Origin: Roseiflexaceae bacterium
GTDB taxonomy: Bacteria; Chloroflexota; Chloroflexia; Chloroflexales; Roseiflexaceae
Direction: 5' to 3'
DNA: 61,858 nucleotides
NCBI GenBank assembly: GCA_947474225.1
Contig: CANJHS010000013.1
Location: forward strand, 1-61,858
Below are positions 9,010 to 17,205 of the stretch, piece by piece. The notes under the pieces were generated by a model. The model saw only the letters and a list, made by a program, of their open reading frames with translations, had not been told where the DNA came from and did no database searches. Both the position numbers and the translations under genes were made by a program. The first letter of the stretch is position 1; every line of letters starts with the position of its first letter.

Positions 9010-10556
9010 TGCGCGTTGGAACAGTGGCACGGTTCTGTGTGTGGACCTTGATGACCGTCTTCTTTCTCATTCCCGTCGCGTACATCGGCTGGCGTGGGAT
9101 GACGGGATTTGCGTGGACGGCGTTGCATAATGTGCCGACGATTTTGCTGTCCACCCTTAGCCAAGCCCTGTGGTCGACTGGTGTCGCGGTGCTTATCGCT
9201 TTGCCTATTGCATGGGCACTCACCGTTCTGCCGGGGCGTGCTGCTGACTGGGTGCTTTTGTGGGTGGCGGTGCCGTTTATTGTACCCACTCCTGTTGCAG
9301 CTGTGATGGTGCAAGCGGTTTGCGGTCCGCAGTCTTGGTGTGGGCACAGTTTTGCTGTGGAAGTCGCCCAAGGGTTCGCCTATGTTGTCGTCGTACAGGC
9401 GTGGTACAACATCGGTATTTTGGTGCGGTTGATTGTGCCGGCATGGGCTGGATTGCGTGGTCGCTATCTGCCTGCAGCCGCGACGCTCAGCGCGAGTCCC
9501 TGGCGACAAGTGCGTACACTGACTGCACCACTATTACTGCCCAGTACGGTCAATGGAGCATTGATGGTGCTGCTCTACTGTATCGGAAGCTTCGGGGTGA
9601 TTGTGTTGTTAGGCGGCGGTCGCATGGTGTCGTTAGAGGTGGAAATCTGGCGGCAGACATCGCAATACCTTCGTCTCGATATCGCAACGGTGTTGGCTGT
9701 GCTGCAATTAGCAATAAGCGTGGTAGTGCTGTCTGTTGTAGATCGTATCGCAGTACCCACACCTTTTGCTGATCGCGCTGCACGAACACCGCCTGTACGT
9801 GGCTTGACGCGAGTGTGGGCGGTGTCCATTATTATTGGGACGCTGCTGATTTTCGTCGTGCCATATTTTTCATTGGTTGATCGTGCGGGGGGTGGTTCTG
9901 ACCAATGGGCATCATTTCGGGCATTGCAGCTCCCGGTACGAGGGAGTGGCATTAACCGGTCACCGTTGGAAAGTTTGGTCCGATCACTGTGGATTGCAGG
10001 AGTGGTCACCGTCCTCACGATGGTGATTGCCTGGGTGGCAACTACACCGCGGACGCGACTGCGGACGGTGGTGGTCATGCCGCTCGCGGTAAGCACGATA
10101 ACGCTTGGATTAGGGTACATCCTCTGGTTTGGGTCGCTCGGTTGGCTTACTGCACCGTGGATTTTGATTGCAGTGCATACCGTGGTCGCATTGCCACTCG
10201 TCTCGCGCCAACTCATGCTCGCACGTGATCGCTTGCCGCAGCACTATGCTGCTGCTGCCCAGACATTAGGTGCACCACCGTGGCGAACAGTCTTGCAGAT
10301 AGAAGTTCCCCTGCTCCGTCGTGCACTGACGTCGGCGGCATCACTGGCATATGCACTGTCGTTGGGAGATTATGCTGCTGCCTTGGTGCTCACCCGGCCA
10401 GATAGCGCGACTGCACCGGTGGTCATCGCACGCTTGTTGAATCGTCCCGGGGCGACAAATTATGCACAGGCCGCGGCTTTGAGTGTTGTCTTTGTTGTCT
10501 GTTGTGTCTGCGTCATGGCGATTGTTCAGCAGGCCAATGCAGAGCCAGAAGGTTAA
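9009..10556 (+). CDS. Two-domain ABC transporter permease (ThiP/FbpB-like)
   Basis: This 515-residue inner-membrane protein contains two consecutive binding-protein-dependent permease domains, roughly residues 40-250 and 300-505. It has about twelve hydrophobic segments and an ATPase-contact (EAA-like) stretch in each half, PAAATLSASPWRQ and AAAAQTLGAPPWRT. This fused architecture is seen in thiamine (ThiP) and ferric-iron (FbpB/SfuB) importers. The ATG at 9009 shares bases with the fucD stop. No ATPase or binding protein is adjacent, so it is an orphan here. A thiamine/iron role is family inference, while the fucD link hints at a different solute. Its stop overlaps the convergent glycosyltransferase stop (TTAA). 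Confidence 0.85.
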   Translation: MRVGTVARFCVWTLMTVFFLIPVAYIGWRGMTGFAWTALHNVPTILLSTLSQALWSTGVAVLIALPIAWALTVLPGRAADWVLLWVAVPFIVPTPVAAVMVQAVCGPQSWCGHSFAVEVAQGFAYVVVVQAWYNIGILVRLIVPAWAGLRGRYLPAAATLSASPWRQVRTLTAPLLLPSTVNGALMVLLYCIGSFGVIVLLGGGRMVSLEVEIWRQTSQYLRLDIATVLAVLQLAISVVVLSVVDRIAVPTPFADRAARTPPVRGLTRVWAVSIIIGTLLIFVVPYFSLVDRAGGGSDQWASFRALQLPVRGSGINRSPLESLVRSLWIAGVVTVLTMVIAWVATTPRTRLRTVVVMPLAVSTITLGLGYILWFGSLGWLTAPWILIAVHTVVALPLVSRQLMLARDRLPQHYAAAAQTLGAPPWRTVLQIEVPLLRRALTSAASLAYALSLGDYAAALVLTRPDSATAPVVIARLLNRPGATNYAQAAALSVVFVVCCVCVMAIVQQANAEPEG

Positions 10557-11755
10557 TGCGACGGCGTTTGCGGGGTACTCACTGCCGCGTACACATCCTC
10601 GAGGGCAGGACCAATATGCTGGATGCTGTGGTGCAAGAGTGCCATGTCACGGTTTGTTTTGCCTGCCTGTGTGCGTATTGTCTCGTTATTGAGCGTTTCG
10701 ATGATACAGCGCGCCAAATCCTCACGATCGGCATATTGTGCATATATTCCGGCCTCGCCGAGGTATTGACGGCTTACTGCACTGTCAAATGTAATAACGG
10801 GCAATCCCATTGCCATGTATTGCGGAATTTTACCGCTTCCCTCACTCCGGCTCATTTTTGGGGCAACGGCGACTTCGCCCAATCCAAGGTAGAGGTGTGA
10901 GTCGAGGTAGCGGATGCGGCCTGGTAGGGTAACATAGGAACCGACGCCGAGGCTTTCGGCGTAATTTCGATAACTATCCGGGTCAGGGTATCCCATAATG
11001 AGAAAGTGGGCATCCGGGACAGCTGCGATAACTTGCGGGATACATTCGATGAGGATATTTGTGCCCTGATAGGGAGCAAGCAAGCCAAGGTACACGACAA
11101 TGCGCCGGTCAGCTGGTATACCGAGCATGCGACGCACGTTGTCATCAGCCGGCTGAGGAGCGAAGTAGCTTGTATCTATACCATCGGCAACGGTCGTCAC
11201 GTGCGCTGCAGGGTGGCCGAATTCTTCGATGAGCATGCGGCGGGCGTTTTCACTCGACGTAAGTACCATATCGGCTTGCCGATTAATCCATGTCTCGAGT
11301 GCATAGAGTGGCTTATAGAGCGGTGAATCGTACCCAGACAAAAAATGATGATCAATCATTTCGGCAGTCATACTGCCTTGATAGTCAAAAATCAACGGCT
11401 TGCGGATAATACGTTTGAGGATGGCACCGATAAGCCCGCCCTCGTGCAAATGCGCATGAATGATGTCAGGTTTGAACTGCCATGCAGCTTGGAGGACGCG
11501 CCAGGTAAGGACCACATCGAGGTACAGTTTGTGGCGTGAAGAACCTACCAAGGTACGTTTAATCCATGGGACGTCCCAAGAACGTACCACCTGGAGATTT
11601 TCGACTGCATCGCCGTTGTGGTAGGTGGCTATCAGCACCGTGTGCCCGTTACGTTGCAATTCATGGGCTTCTTGGGCGATGCGGATATGACACCCATAGT
11701 CCGAAAAGAAGCTCGTCGGGGCGATCATCAGCACGCGAAAGCGGACATCACTCAT
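10553..11755 (-). CDS. GT4-family glycosyltransferase
   Basis: This 400-residue GT-B fold enzyme probably transfers a sugar from a nucleotide donor to a glycan or lipid. The N-terminal acceptor domain carries HAHLHEGG near residue 96. The donor domain has VVYLGLLAPYQGTN and the EGSGKIPQYMAMGLPVITFD stretch, typical of the GT4 nucleotide-binding glutamate region. An earlier in-frame start at 11857 would add 34 residues inside the upstream gene. The ATG at 11755 overlaps the GlcF-like stop by ATGA and is preferred. Donor and acceptor are unknown. Confidence 0.88.
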   Translation of the reverse strand: MSDVRFRVLMIAPTSFFSDYGCHIRIAQEAHELQRNGHTVLIATYHNGDAVENLQVVRSWDVPWIKRTLVGSSRHKLYLDVVLTWRVLQAAWQFKPDIIHAHLHEGGLIGAILKRIIRKPLIFDYQGSMTAEMIDHHFLSGYDSPLYKPLYALETWINRQADMVLTSSENARRMLIEEFGHPAAHVTTVADGIDTSYFAPQPADDNVRRMLGIPADRRIVVYLGLLAPYQGTNILIECIPQVIAAVPDAHFLIMGYPDPDSYRNYAESLGVGSYVTLPGRIRYLDSHLYLGLGEVAVAPKMSRSEGSGKIPQYMAMGLPVITFDSAVSRQYLGEAGIYAQYADREDLARCIIETLNNETIRTQAGKTNRDMALLHHSIQHIGPALEDVYAAVSTPQTPSH

Positions 11756-13074
11756 GCATGCGCCCCACGATAAGACATGTCGAGCACTTCGGCGATATGC
11801 AGGACGCGCATGGGCGAACCATTCGCACTGAGCCCGCCTGCGAGTTGCATGTGACAACCGGGATTTGCTGTCACGACGACTTGGGCATTGGTCCGCATGG
11901 TGTTGGCGATTTTTCGGTTACCGAGTTGACCTGCCAGTTCAGGTTGAGTCACATTGTAGATGCCCGCAGAACCACAGCAGAGGGACGATTCAGCCATTTC
12001 GATCAATGTTACGCCGGGAATTTTTTTGAGCAACGCACGCGGTTGTGCCGTAATGCGTTGGGCATGTGCCAAGTGGCACGGCTCTTGGTATGTCACGGTC
12101 ATGGGTAACGGCTTGAGGTCTGCAGTGTTGACGTCTAATCCTGCAATATACTCGCTGATGTCACGTACTTTGGCACTAAAGGCCACCGCTCGCTCTGCCC
12201 ATACAGTGTCATCGTGCAGGAGATGCCCATATTCTTTGAGGGTTGATCCACAACCGGCAGCGTTGACAATTATCGCATCGTAGGACGAGCCAAAAGCAGC
12301 AATATTCTGTTGCGCTAAGCTGCGGGCCGAGTCTAATTCGCCGCCGTGCGCATGCAATGCACCGCAACATCCTTGGTTGCGGGGCACCACAACCGTCACC
12401 CCATTGCGTTGGAGGACGCGGATGGTAGCAGTGTGGACATGACTGAATGCAGTCGACATAATGCAGCCGCTGAGCAAAGCCACCCGCGATTTTTCGACAC
12501 CGATTGCGGGATAGACCTGATCTCGGGGCACGGTGAAGGTATTGCTGATGGGTGGGAGGATTGCTTCTTGGTCGGTCAACCCAAACAGTCTGATGACCCC
12601 ACTCCGCCGTGCCAGCCATTGCAGTCCGGATTTTTGGTAGAGCCAGAGCAATCGCGAAAAGGCACGAAACACGCTCATACGGCGGAATAACTGACCAAAT
12701 ACTAACGACCGAATGGCAGTCGTCGTTACTGGGTAGGCAGGGAGCGTGCCGTCTAATTTTGCGTTGTGGATTTGGCTCCGTGAAGACTCGAGAATCTGTC
12801 CGTACTGGACTCCGCTGGGGCAGACTGCCTCACACGCGCGGCAGTTGAGACACGCGCTCATTTGCTCCTGAAAGACATCGGATTCCATCCCGATGCGCCC
12901 ATCAGCCACGGCCTTCATCAGATAGATACGACCGCGGGGAGAAAATTGCTCGAGGCCTGTCTCGCGATACGTTGGGCACGAGGAGAGACAGAGCCCACAG
13001 TGGACACAAGTATTGATGACGGCATCGCTGGGGATATCGCTACCGTAGAATGAAATCACACTCGAATGGGTCAT
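11752..13074 (-). CDS. glcF: Glycolate oxidase iron-sulfur subunit
   Basis: This 440-residue electron-transfer subunit has two 4Fe-4S clusters, CVHCGLCLSSCPTY near residue 22 and CLNCRACEAVCPSG near residue 75. Two CCG-type cysteine-rich domains follow, with QGCCGALHAHGG and SSLCCGSAGIYN. This order and length match GlcF of the glycolate dehydrogenase complex, but related lactate or glycerol-3-phosphate oxidase subunits share it. The GlcD/GlcE flavoprotein subunits are not in the window. The promoter is probably the extended -10 at 13109-13117. A glycosyltransferase gene overlaps its end. Confidence 0.87.
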   Translation of the reverse strand: MTHSSVISFYGSDIPSDAVINTCVHCGLCLSSCPTYRETGLEQFSPRGRIYLMKAVADGRIGMESDVFQEQMSACLNCRACEAVCPSGVQYGQILESSRSQIHNAKLDGTLPAYPVTTTAIRSLVFGQLFRRMSVFRAFSRLLWLYQKSGLQWLARRSGVIRLFGLTDQEAILPPISNTFTVPRDQVYPAIGVEKSRVALLSGCIMSTAFSHVHTATIRVLQRNGVTVVVPRNQGCCGALHAHGGELDSARSLAQQNIAAFGSSYDAIIVNAAGCGSTLKEYGHLLHDDTVWAERAVAFSAKVRDISEYIAGLDVNTADLKPLPMTVTYQEPCHLAHAQRITAQPRALLKKIPGVTLIEMAESSLCCGSAGIYNVTQPELAGQLGNRKIANTMRTNAQVVVTANPGCHMQLAGGLSANGSPMRVLHIAEVLDMSYRGAHA

Positions 13075-13108
13075 TGTGACCTCGTGAAGTATATGGTTAT
13101 TTCACCAA

Positions 13109-13117
13109 AGTATACCA
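13109..13117 (-). promoter_or_regulatory. Extended -10 promoter element of the glcF-like gene
   Basis: On the minus strand the sequence reads TGGTATACT, a TGn-extended -10 box about 35 bases before the GlcF start. No convincing -35 hexamer is seen 16-18 bases upstream. The same TGGTATACT arrangement recurs before the molybdopterin oxidoreductase at 49566. Confidence 0.4.
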
Positions 13118-13148
13118 TAGACGTCCATTTTGAGTGTTCTGTTGGCGT

Positions 13149-13177
13149 TTGCCAATGCATTGAATTGTTGGTACAAT
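13149..13177 (+). promoter_or_regulatory. Sigma-70-type promoter of rpmG
   Basis: TTGCCA at 13149-13154 and TACAAT at 13172-13177 are separated by 17 bases and lie 36 bases before the L33 start. The -35 box overlaps an inverted repeat TTGGC-GTTT-GCCAA at 13142-13155, which could be structural or a binding site. Confidence 0.6.
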
Positions 13178-13212
13178 GCACCCTAGTAATTTAGATTTTA
13201 GTGAGGGACACC

Positions 13213-13377
13213 ATGGCCAGTAAGAAGGGCAATCGCATCATCATCAAGCTCCGGAGCACCGAGAGCGCACATACCTATACGACGATGAAGAACCGCAAGA
13301 ACGACACCAACCGTCTCGAACTCCGCCGCTACGATCCTACCCTGCGCAAGCATGTCCTCTACCGCGAGACCAAATAA
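13213..13377 (+). CDS. rpmG: 50S ribosomal protein L33
   Basis: This 54-residue basic protein begins [18 protein letters not shown] and ends HVLYRETK, which is unmistakably bacterial L33. The [21 protein letters not shown] core carries Thr and Ser where zinc-binding L33 paralogs have CxxC pairs. It is therefore the cysteine-free (C-) form, which does not need zinc. GAGGGA precedes the ATG. A terminator follows 22 bases after the stop, so it is probably monocistronic. It is isolated from other translation genes except the tRNAs further along. Confidence 0.95.
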   Translation: MASKKGNRIIIKLRSTESAHTYTTMKNRKNDTNRLELRRYDPTLRKHVLYRETK

Positions 13378-13398
13378 GGATATTGCTGTCTCACGATT

Positions 13399-13429
13399 CG
13401 GAGTGGGGTAATACCCTGCTCCGTTTTTT
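13399..13429 (+). terminator. Rho-independent terminator of rpmG
   Basis: The hairpin spans 13399-13423. CGGAG pairs with CTCCG, a TG/TG internal bulge follows, then GGGT pairs with ACCC over an AAT loop. Six T residues follow at 13424-13429. It separates rpmG from the CLC gene 27 bases downstream. Confidence 0.8.
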
Positions 13430-13455
13430 GTGCCCTTTTTGACAGGAGTACCGTC

Positions 13456-14739
13456 ATGGCACCCTACTGGATTGGAGTGCGGCGAATCATCCTCGCAGCC
13501 TGCATCGGCCTCGGGGCTGGTTTGGCCTCGGCGTTTTTTTTGGAGGCACTGAATGCGACCACACGCCTCTGGCTCGCCTATCCGTTGCTGATTTGGGGAT
13601 TGCCGGTCGTTGGGTTCGTCATGGCAGCACTCTATCGTGTGAGTGGGCCAGCTGCCGCTGCTGGAAATAATCTGATTATCAATGCAGTCCATGACCCAGA
13701 AAGCCAGCGGGTCCCTCTGAGGCTTTTCCCCTTGGTGCTCGGCAGCACACTGCTGACGCACTTATGTGGCGGATCGGCGGGGCGAGAGGGTACGGCAGTA
13801 CAGATGGCGGGGAGTATTGTCGGAACCGTCATCAAATACCTGCATATCGATCGACAAGAGTCCAGATTATTGCTCATGGCAGGGATAAGTGCGGGATTCG
13901 CCAGCGTGTTTGGCACACCATTGGCAGGTATGGTGTTTGGGATGGAAGTACTTGCTATCGGCAGCATCCGCATGAAGGCGGCTGTACCGTGCCTGATCGC
14001 AGCAATGGTCGGCGATGCCACGGTACGCCTGCTCGGTGTTGCACATGGCCAGTACCTCCTGCATTCTTTGCCGGTGGTATCTCCTGGGCTGATCGGTTGG
14101 AGTGTACTCGCAGGTGTCGTATTTGCGGGTATCGCGGTGCTCTTTGTCGAAGGCAATCGCGTTGTCGAAGGGGTTGGCAAACAGCTCATCCGTGATTCAC
14201 GCTGGCGTACTGCTGTTGGCGGAGTGGTTGTGATTACATTTACCTATATCAGTGGCACGCGGGAATACAACGGATTGAGCCTGCCCTTACTGAGCAGCGC
14301 ATTTAGTCCCGCGGGTGTGCCGATGTGGGCATTTGCGCTGAAGCTGCTCTTTACTGTGGTGACTTTGGGTTTCGGTTTCAAAGGCGGTGAAGTAACGCCA
14401 CTGTTTGTGATCGGCGCGACTGCTGGTGCAACTATCGGGCGACTCTGTGGCCTGCCGATGGATGTGATGGCTGCGCTTGGTTTTGTGGCGGTCTTTGGGG
14501 CTGCTGCACAGACACCCTTGGCGTGCCTCATTCTCGGGGTAGAACTGTTTGGGGCTGGCTTGTTGGTGCCCATGGCAATTGTCGTGGTAGTGGCAGTTGC
14601 GTGTGTTGGTCAGCGCGGTATCTACCACGCACAACGCATCACGTCGCTACACGATGAAATAGATAGTGCACAACGCAAACCTATGCTGTCCGATGTGCAA
14701 TCTAAGCGTTCGTCATGGCGTTGGTTCACGTTGGATTAG
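13456..14739 (+). CDS. CLC-family transporter, probable fluoride/proton antiporter class (CLC-F)
   Basis: This 427-residue multi-spanning protein is a CLC-superfamily anion transporter. Three anion-site motifs differ from chloride-type CLCs. The first is GNNLI at residues 70-74, where chloride CLCs have GSGIP. The second is GREGT at 109-113, with gating Glu111. The third is GFKGGEVTPLF at about 305-315. I associate these with the fluoride-exporting CLC-F clade. I see no fluoride-riboswitch core in the short gap after the rpmG terminator. The ATG at 13456 has AGGAG nearby. Its stop overlaps the convergent lipoprotein stop. Substrate specificity is inference. Confidence 0.85.
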   Translation: MAPYWIGVRRIILAACIGLGAGLASAFFLEALNATTRLWLAYPLLIWGLPVVGFVMAALYRVSGPAAAAGNNLIINAVHDPESQRVPLRLFPLVLGSTLLTHLCGGSAGREGTAVQMAGSIVGTVIKYLHIDRQESRLLLMAGISAGFASVFGTPLAGMVFGMEVLAIGSIRMKAAVPCLIAAMVGDATVRLLGVAHGQYLLHSLPVVSPGLIGWSVLAGVVFAGIAVLFVEGNRVVEGVGKQLIRDSRWRTAVGGVVVITFTYISGTREYNGLSLPLLSSAFSPAGVPMWAFALKLLFTVVTLGFGFKGGEVTPLFVIGATAGATIGRLCGLPMDVMAALGFVAVFGAAAQTPLACLILGVELFGAGLLVPMAIVVVVAVACVGQRGIYHAQRITSLHDEIDSAQRKPMLSDVQSKRSSWRWFTLD

Positions 14740-15158
14740 GGCAGTTCTACGACCAAAAGGTATGCACCATCATTGGCGACGTTTTCTACGACACCTATGA
14801 CGACGATGTTGACCCCTTTGCGCCAAGCGGTGTAGCTCAGTGTGTCGCCCTCGACACTAATCGTTGGAAAAATTTGCCAACCCAGTGCTGTTAATCCGTT
14901 CGCATAATATGCTTTTACGGCAACATACGTGCTTTCATCCGGGATGCGATAAAGGGTTGTGCGGGAGGGCTTGGGTAAGCCAGTGAGGTATTGATCCAAG
15001 CCGCCTTTGAGCTCTGCTGCCAAAGCCGCAACATTGACGTCGACCGGAGTGGCACCCGGAAAGAGCAGTGCGTCGGTGGGGTGTTCCGTCGTTGCTGCAC
15101 CACAGGCAGCGAGACTTACTAGTGCTAAGGAACTTGCGAGGAAGGTACGTCGTTTCAT
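14736..15158 (-). CDS. Small hypothetical lipoprotein
   Basis: This 140-residue protein starts with a basic region MKRRTF and a hydrophobic stretch ending in the lipobox VSLAAC, which predicts lipid modification of the Cys near residue 19. The mature part is soluble-looking, with no family I recognise. An upstream in-frame extension to 15278 would destroy the signal peptide and is rejected. It lies 40 bases after the racemase gene on the same strand and ends tail-to-tail with the CLC gene, sharing stop-codon bases. Confidence 0.72.
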   Translation of the reverse strand: MKRRTFLASSLALVSLAACGAATTEHPTDALLFPGATPVDVNVAALAAELKGGLDQYLTGLPKPSRTTLYRIPDESTYVAVKAYYANGLTALGWQIFPTISVEGDTLSYTAWRKGVNIVVIGVVENVANDGAYLLVVELP

Positions 15159-15198
15159 CTGCGTGTCTTTCAGGTAAGGAAAAAATGACGGGCTAGGA

Positions 15199-15900
15199 CT
15201 ATGCCTGCGCTGCGAGCGCGTATGCGACTGCGGCTTCGGCATGAATGTGGGTCGTGTCGAAAACCGGCACCGCGACATCTGCCGCGCCCACGAGTAATGT
15301 TATCTCGGTGCAGCCCAAAATAATGCCTTGCGCACCACGAGCCACCAAACCAGCCATGATTGCTTGGTAGCGGGCGCGTGATGTAGGGTCGATATTGCCC
15401 ATGCACAGCTCATCGTAGATGACCTGGTTGACGACGGCCCGCTCTGCCTCATCGGGGACAAGGACGGTCAACCCATAGTTGGCTTCGAGACGGCCTTTGT
15501 AAAAGTCTTGTTCCATGGTGTAGCGTGTCCCAAGCAGTCCGATTGTAGTGATGCCCGCTGCCACAATACGCTCCGCGGTGGCATCTGCGATATGGATGAA
15601 CGGTACAGGAAGATCGACAGTGATCGTAGCTGCGACTTTGTGCATGGTGTTGGTACATAAAACCACGCAGTCTGCGCCTGCGGCTACGAGCCGTTGGGCA
15701 ATCTGTGCGAGCGCGCTGCCGGCTTGTTCCCAATCGCCGTTGTGTTGGTAGGCTTCGATTTCGGCGAAGTCGACGCTGGCGAGGATGATCGGTGCTGAGT
15801 GTAAGCCGCCGCGGGCTGTACGGACCAACTGGTTGATGACCCGGTAATATTCAGCGGACGATTCCCAACTCATGCCGCCGATCAGACCAATCCACTTCAT
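15199..15900 (-). CDS. Aspartate/glutamate racemase family protein
   Basis: This 233-residue cofactor-independent racemase of the aspartate racemase/YgeA type begins IGLIGGMSWESSAEYY, the family hallmark. The first catalytic cysteine sits in CVVLCTNTMHK near residue 84. The second is in GIILGCTEITLL near residue 196. Both are intact, so it should be active on Asp, Glu or related amino acids. AAAGGGA precedes the ATG at 15900. It is divergent from the Gfo/Idh gene at 15990 and followed by the lipoprotein gene. Confidence 0.92.
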   Translation of the reverse strand: MKWIGLIGGMSWESSAEYYRVINQLVRTARGGLHSAPIILASVDFAEIEAYQHNGDWEQAGSALAQIAQRLVAAGADCVVLCTNTMHKVAATITVDLPVPFIHIADATAERIVAAGITTIGLLGTRYTMEQDFYKGRLEANYGLTVLVPDEAERAVVNQVIYDELCMGNIDPTSRARYQAIMAGLVARGAQGIILGCTEITLLVGAADVAVPVFDTTHIHAEAAVAYALAAQA

Positions 15901-15989
15901 GCGAGATCCCTTTCGTCATATAACCGTATCCTACCATTTTCACCGAGGGTATATAATGCAGGCGCACGCACCATACGAAGGGAATAACC

Positions 15990-16985
15990 ATGACCAAGAT
16001 ACGTTGGGGTATTGTCAGCACGGCCAACATTGGAGTTGCCAAAGTCATCCCGGCAATGTTGAAGGGCGAACACATCGAAATTGCCGCCATTGCATCTCGT
16101 GATTTGGCCAAGGCACAAGATGTCGCCCAAAAATTGGGCATCCCCAAGGCGTATGGGAGCTACGAAGCACTTCTGGCGGATCCCACCATCCAAGCAATTT
16201 ACAACCCATTACCGAACCATTTGCATGTGCCGATCACCATCCAAGCACTTGCCGCGGGGAAGCATGTTTTGTGTGAAAAGCCTATAGCGCTCAGCGCTGC
16301 CGAAGCAGAGCAACTGGTGGCCGCCGGGAGACGATACCCACAGCTGAAACTGATGGAGGCGTTCATGTACCGTCACCATCCGCAGTGGCAGCGCGCCAAA
16401 GCGATCGTCGATGCGGGCGGGATTGGCCAGTTGCGGACGATACAGAGTATTTTCAGTTATTACTTGACCGATCCGACCAATGTCCGCAATCAGGCAGACA
16501 TCGGTGGTGGCGGGTTGATGGACATCGGCTGCTACAACATTTCGCTGTCACGCTTCATCTTTGGGAGCGAGCCGAGCAAGGTCGTCGCTATGATAGAGTA
16601 CGATCCGACCCTCAAAACGGATCGACTGGCATCTGGTATGTTGCAGTTCGCCGGGGGAACGGCGACCTTCACTTGCTCGACGCAACTGACGAATTATCAG
16701 CGTGTCCAGATTATGGGGACCGAAGGCCGCATCGAAATCGAAATTCCATTCAATGCGCCGGCAGACAAACCATGCATCATGTGGCACACGGTCAATGGCA
16801 AGACCCTCGAGATAACCTTGCCGACGGCAGACCAGTACACTATCCAAGGCGAATTATTTAGTCTGGCAATTATCAATAACACACCGGTCCCCACGCCGAT
16901 AGAAGACGCTGTGGCCAATATGCGGGTGATTGATGCGCTCGTGGCCAGCGAACGCCAAGGCGGCTGGGTGCGCATCCCTGCCTAA
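15990..16985 (+). CDS. Gfo/Idh/MocA family oxidoreductase
   Basis: This 331-residue NAD(P)-dependent sugar dehydrogenase has the Rossmann segment GIVSTANIGVAKVIP. The catalytic EKP motif is in HVLCEKPIALSAAEA near residue 95, and MEAFMYRHHP near residue 122 is a second family signature seen in dimeric dihydrodiol and xylose dehydrogenases. The GGGLMDIGCYNI segment matches the substrate domain. The D-xylose/trans-dihydrodiol dehydrogenase branch is the best fit, but substrate is not certain. GAAGGGA precedes the ATG and TATAAT lies at 15952-15957. Confidence 0.9.
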   Translation: MTKIRWGIVSTANIGVAKVIPAMLKGEHIEIAAIASRDLAKAQDVAQKLGIPKAYGSYEALLADPTIQAIYNPLPNHLHVPITIQALAAGKHVLCEKPIALSAAEAEQLVAAGRRYPQLKLMEAFMYRHHPQWQRAKAIVDAGGIGQLRTIQSIFSYYLTDPTNVRNQADIGGGGLMDIGCYNISLSRFIFGSEPSKVVAMIEYDPTLKTDRLASGMLQFAGGTATFTCSTQLTNYQRVQIMGTEGRIEIEIPFNAPADKPCIMWHTVNGKTLEITLPTADQYTIQGELFSLAIINNTPVPTPIEDAVANMRVIDALVASERQGGWVRIPA

Positions 16986-16991
16986 TTCGAT

Positions 16992-17020
16992 TTGCGGACG
17001 CTTGTTTGGTATGCTATACT
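16992..17020 (+). promoter_or_regulatory. Promoter of tRNA-His
   Basis: TTGCGG at 16992-16997 and TATACT at 17015-17020 are 17 bases apart, with the -10 ending 12 bases before the mature tRNA 5' end. Confidence 0.65.
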
Positions 17021-17032
17021 AGCAAGTGTTGT

Positions 17033-17108
17033 GGTGCTCGTAGCTCAACGGCAGAGCGCTGGTCTGTGGCTCCAGAGGTTGCGGGTTCGAAACCCGTCGA
17101 GCACCCCA
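17033..17108 (+). tRNA. tRNA-His (GTG)
   Basis: A full cloverleaf is seen. The acceptor GTGCTCG at 17034-17040 pairs with CGAGCAC at 17098-17104. The extra G-1 that identifies tRNA-His is encoded at 17033 opposite C73, and CCA is encoded at 17106-17108. The anticodon GTG is at 17066-17068. The anticodon stem CTGGT/TCCAG leaves a T-T opposition at 31-39. The T arm has GCGGG/CCCGT with loop TTCGAAA. Confidence 0.95.
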
Positions 17109-17114
17109 TTCTAG

Positions 17115-17156
17115 CCCCCGAGTTGGTAACAACTCGGGGGTGATTGTTTGTTTTTT
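17115..17156 (+). terminator. Terminator of tRNA-His
   Basis: An 11-bp perfect stem (CCCCCGAGTTG and its complement) around a GTAA loop occupies 17115-17140. It is followed by a T-rich tail ending in six Ts at 17151-17156. Confidence 0.9.
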
Positions 17157-17205
17157 CGTGCCGATGTATGATATGACGAGCTGATAATTGAAAGGTCGTC
17201 TCGAC

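Noticed and set aside
13381-13456. Fluoride riboswitch before the CLC gene
   Set aside because: Only the rpmG terminator and a short AT-rich stretch fit in the gap. The conserved core of the crcB motif is not visible.
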